The notes below the pieces were generated by a model. It was not told where the DNA came from. It made no database searches and saw only the letters and a list, made by a program, of their open reading frames with translations. Shown here piece by piece: positions 5,470 through 6,271 of a stretch of 6,271 nt of DNA (position 1 is the first letter of the stretch; each line of letters starts with the position of its first letter). The stretch is taken from assembly GCA_003157595.1 (NCBI GenBank), contig PMKB01000056.1, forward strand, positions 2,317 to 8,587, in the 5' to 3' direction. This DNA is from Solirubrobacterales bacterium. GTDB lineage: Bacteria > Actinomycetota > Thermoleophilia > Solirubrobacterales > Solirubrobacteraceae. Position numbers and translations under genes: made by a program.

Positions 5470-5474
5470 CTCCT
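5470..5474 (-). promoter_or_regulatory. ribosome binding site of cupin gene
   Basis: AGGAG on the minus strand is spaced 6 nt from the ATG at 5463. It is the best Shine-Dalgarno sequence in the window and fixes the start against the longer in-frame candidate at 5511. Confidence 0.75.
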
Positions 5475-5663
5475 GTTGTTGCTTGGCCGCCGGAACGCTC
5501 CGTGCGATCACGAAGTGTCGCGCTCGCGCCCGAGGCGGTTCTTGGATGGCATGCGCCGCAACGGTACCTCTCGCTCGTGGAAGGCCGAGAGCGTCTCCTC
5601 GCCGGATGACAGAACCCTCCGCTCAAAGCCTTCGTCAAACCCAGCCCGGGTCGCGGCGACTAC

Positions 5664-5687
5664 CGGGGGGCCGTTGGGCCCCCCGGC
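5664..5687 (-). terminator. perfect 10-bp GC hairpin between reductase and cupin genes
   Basis: CCGGGGGGCC (5664-5673) and GGCCCCCCGG (5678-5687) pair perfectly around a GTTG loop. The stem starts 38 nt past the reductase stop codon in its transcription direction. An overlapping outer pair, CTACCG at 5661-5666 with CGGTAG at 5693-5698, adds an alternative fold. No U-run follows, but a stem of this strength is a credible actinobacterial terminator insulating the cupin gene. Its symmetry would let it act on both strands. Confidence 0.65.
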
Positions 5688-5725
5688 ATGTCGGTAGGGC
5701 CCGTGGCCACGGCATATGAGCTGCG

Positions 5726-6271
5726 TCACGCGGCCGGCTGGTAGTGCAGGTAGAGGGCGCCGTTGTCGTAGGCGTCGCTTGCCGCGAGCGTCAGCGTGGT
5801 TTTGTGGCCGTTGGCGAACAGCCGCTGGCCTGTGCCGAGCGCCAACGGGTAGACGAACAGGTGTAGATCGTCAACCAGGCCGTCAGCGAGCAGCGCGTTG
5901 ACGAGCGTCCCGCTGCCGCTGATGTAGATCTGGCCGTCGGTCCGATCCTTCAGAGAGCGGATCGCCTCGGCGCTGTAGGCGCCGAGGACCGTCGAGTTGC
6001 TCCATTCGGCCCGCTGCAGCGACGACGAGATGACGTACTTGGGCGAGTCGTTCATGAACGGCGCGCCAGGGTCCTGCTCGGCCGTCCGGCCCGACCAGGC
6101 CGGCGCGAACTCTTCGTAGGTACGGCGACCCAACAGAATCGCCGTGCTGGAACCCATGATCGCGCCGATCGCCTCGCCCATCTTCGGATCGAATCCGAAG
6201 TCGAACGTCCAGGTCGGCGCATCGATCACGCCATCGAGCGTGATGAATTCGTGTACCGCGATCTTGCCCAT
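5726..6271 (-). CDS. dihydrofolate reductase-like (RibD C-terminal domain) family protein
   Basis: This encodes 181 residues, a full-length single RibD_C/DHFR-fold protein that would use NAD(P)H for a reduction in the cytoplasm. It opens with KIAVHEFITLDGVIDAP, the usual first strand and loop. AILLGRRTYEEFAPAW (44-59) is the nucleotide-site segment, with GRRTY at the conserved position. QIYISGSGTLVNALL (114-128) is the conserved glycine-rich strand-helix, and FVYPLALGTGQRLF (139-152) the C-terminal signature. The ATG is at the last base of the window, and the N-terminus is as expected for the family, so the gene is probably complete; its ribosome site and promoter lie outside. Members are seldom true folate or riboflavin enzymes and their substrates are mostly unknown. 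A strong GC hairpin follows the stop. Confidence 0.92.
   Translation of the reverse strand: MGKIAVHEFITLDGVIDAPTWTFDFGFDPKMGEAIGAIMGSSTAILLGRRTYEEFAPAWSGRTAEQDPGAPFMNDSPKYVISSSLQRAEWSNSTVLGAYSAEAIRSLKDRTDGQIYISGSGTLVNALLADGLVDDLHLFVYPLALGTGQRLFANGHKTTLTLAASDAYDNGALYLHYQPAA

Larger units (their letters stand above)
5464..5725 (-). other. spacer between reductase and cupin genes
   Basis: This 262-nt same-strand spacer holds the GC hairpin at 5664-5687 and, next to the cupin start, its ribosome site. A promoter for the cupin gene should lie between the two, but no clear -35/-10 pair is visible. A 73-codon minus-strand frame starting at a GTG that overlaps the reductase stop (5729-5508) runs through the hairpin and has no recognisable domain, so it is not called. 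Confidence 0.45.

Noticed and set aside
5508..5729. 73-codon minus-strand frame whose GTG overlaps the reductase stop (GTGA)
   Set aside because: The overlap could suggest translational coupling, but the frame runs through a perfect 10-bp GC hairpin and has no recognisable domain.
1..6271. CRISPR array, tRNA/rRNA gene, toxin-antitoxin pair, defence or biosynthetic cluster
   Set aside because: No spaced direct repeats, no cloverleaf or rRNA sequence and no nuclease, helicase or synthase motifs were found. The genes are unrelated small enzymes.

Overview
This is a GC-rich window with heavily G/C-biased third codon positions. GTG starts are likely for at least three genes. It encodes a deazaflavin (F420)-dependent reductase-family protein, which points to an actinomycete-type bacterium. 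The mix of small GNAT, VOC, cupin and RibD-C/DHFR-like enzymes would suit Thermoleophilia/Solirubrobacterales or a similar group. That placement is inference from gene content and codon style, because no marker gene is present.

Layout. Positions 1-348 hold no gene I can support. From 3010 down to 349 runs a block of four minus-strand genes, in transcription order: (1) an alpha/beta hydrolase (3010-2334) broken by a one-base frameshift; (2) a small multi-pass membrane protein (2322-1714), starting 11 nt after the hydrolase stop, whose last membrane helix is lost to an out-of-place C-terminus; (3) a VOC/glyoxalase-fold protein (1793-1305), overlapping the membrane gene; (4) a second, intact alpha/beta hydrolase (1152-349) after a 152-nt gap. 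A divergent 181-nt spacer (3011-3191) separates this block from two plus-strand genes: a GNAT acetyltransferase (3192-3665) and an F420-dependent nitroreductase/quinone-reductase-family protein (3980-4465). A 677-nt gene-free stretch (4466-5142) follows. Two minus-strand genes close the window: a small cupin (5463-5143) and a RibD-C/DHFR-like reductase (6271-5726). Between those two lies a perfect 10-bp GC hairpin.

How the genes relate. The first three minus-strand genes are packed like an operon. Two of them look damaged or truncated, so this may be a decaying locus. All recognisable products are small single-domain enzymes of broad superfamilies whose substrates cannot be read from sequence. 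I see no defence, CRISPR, toxin-antitoxin or biosynthetic system.

The most notable non-coding feature is a 159-bp element at 4624-4782. It is bounded by perfect 20-bp inverted repeats, has further nested inverted pairs inside, and has ends resembling insertion-sequence termini. It could be a MITE-like mobile remnant or a large structured RNA/DNA hairpin.
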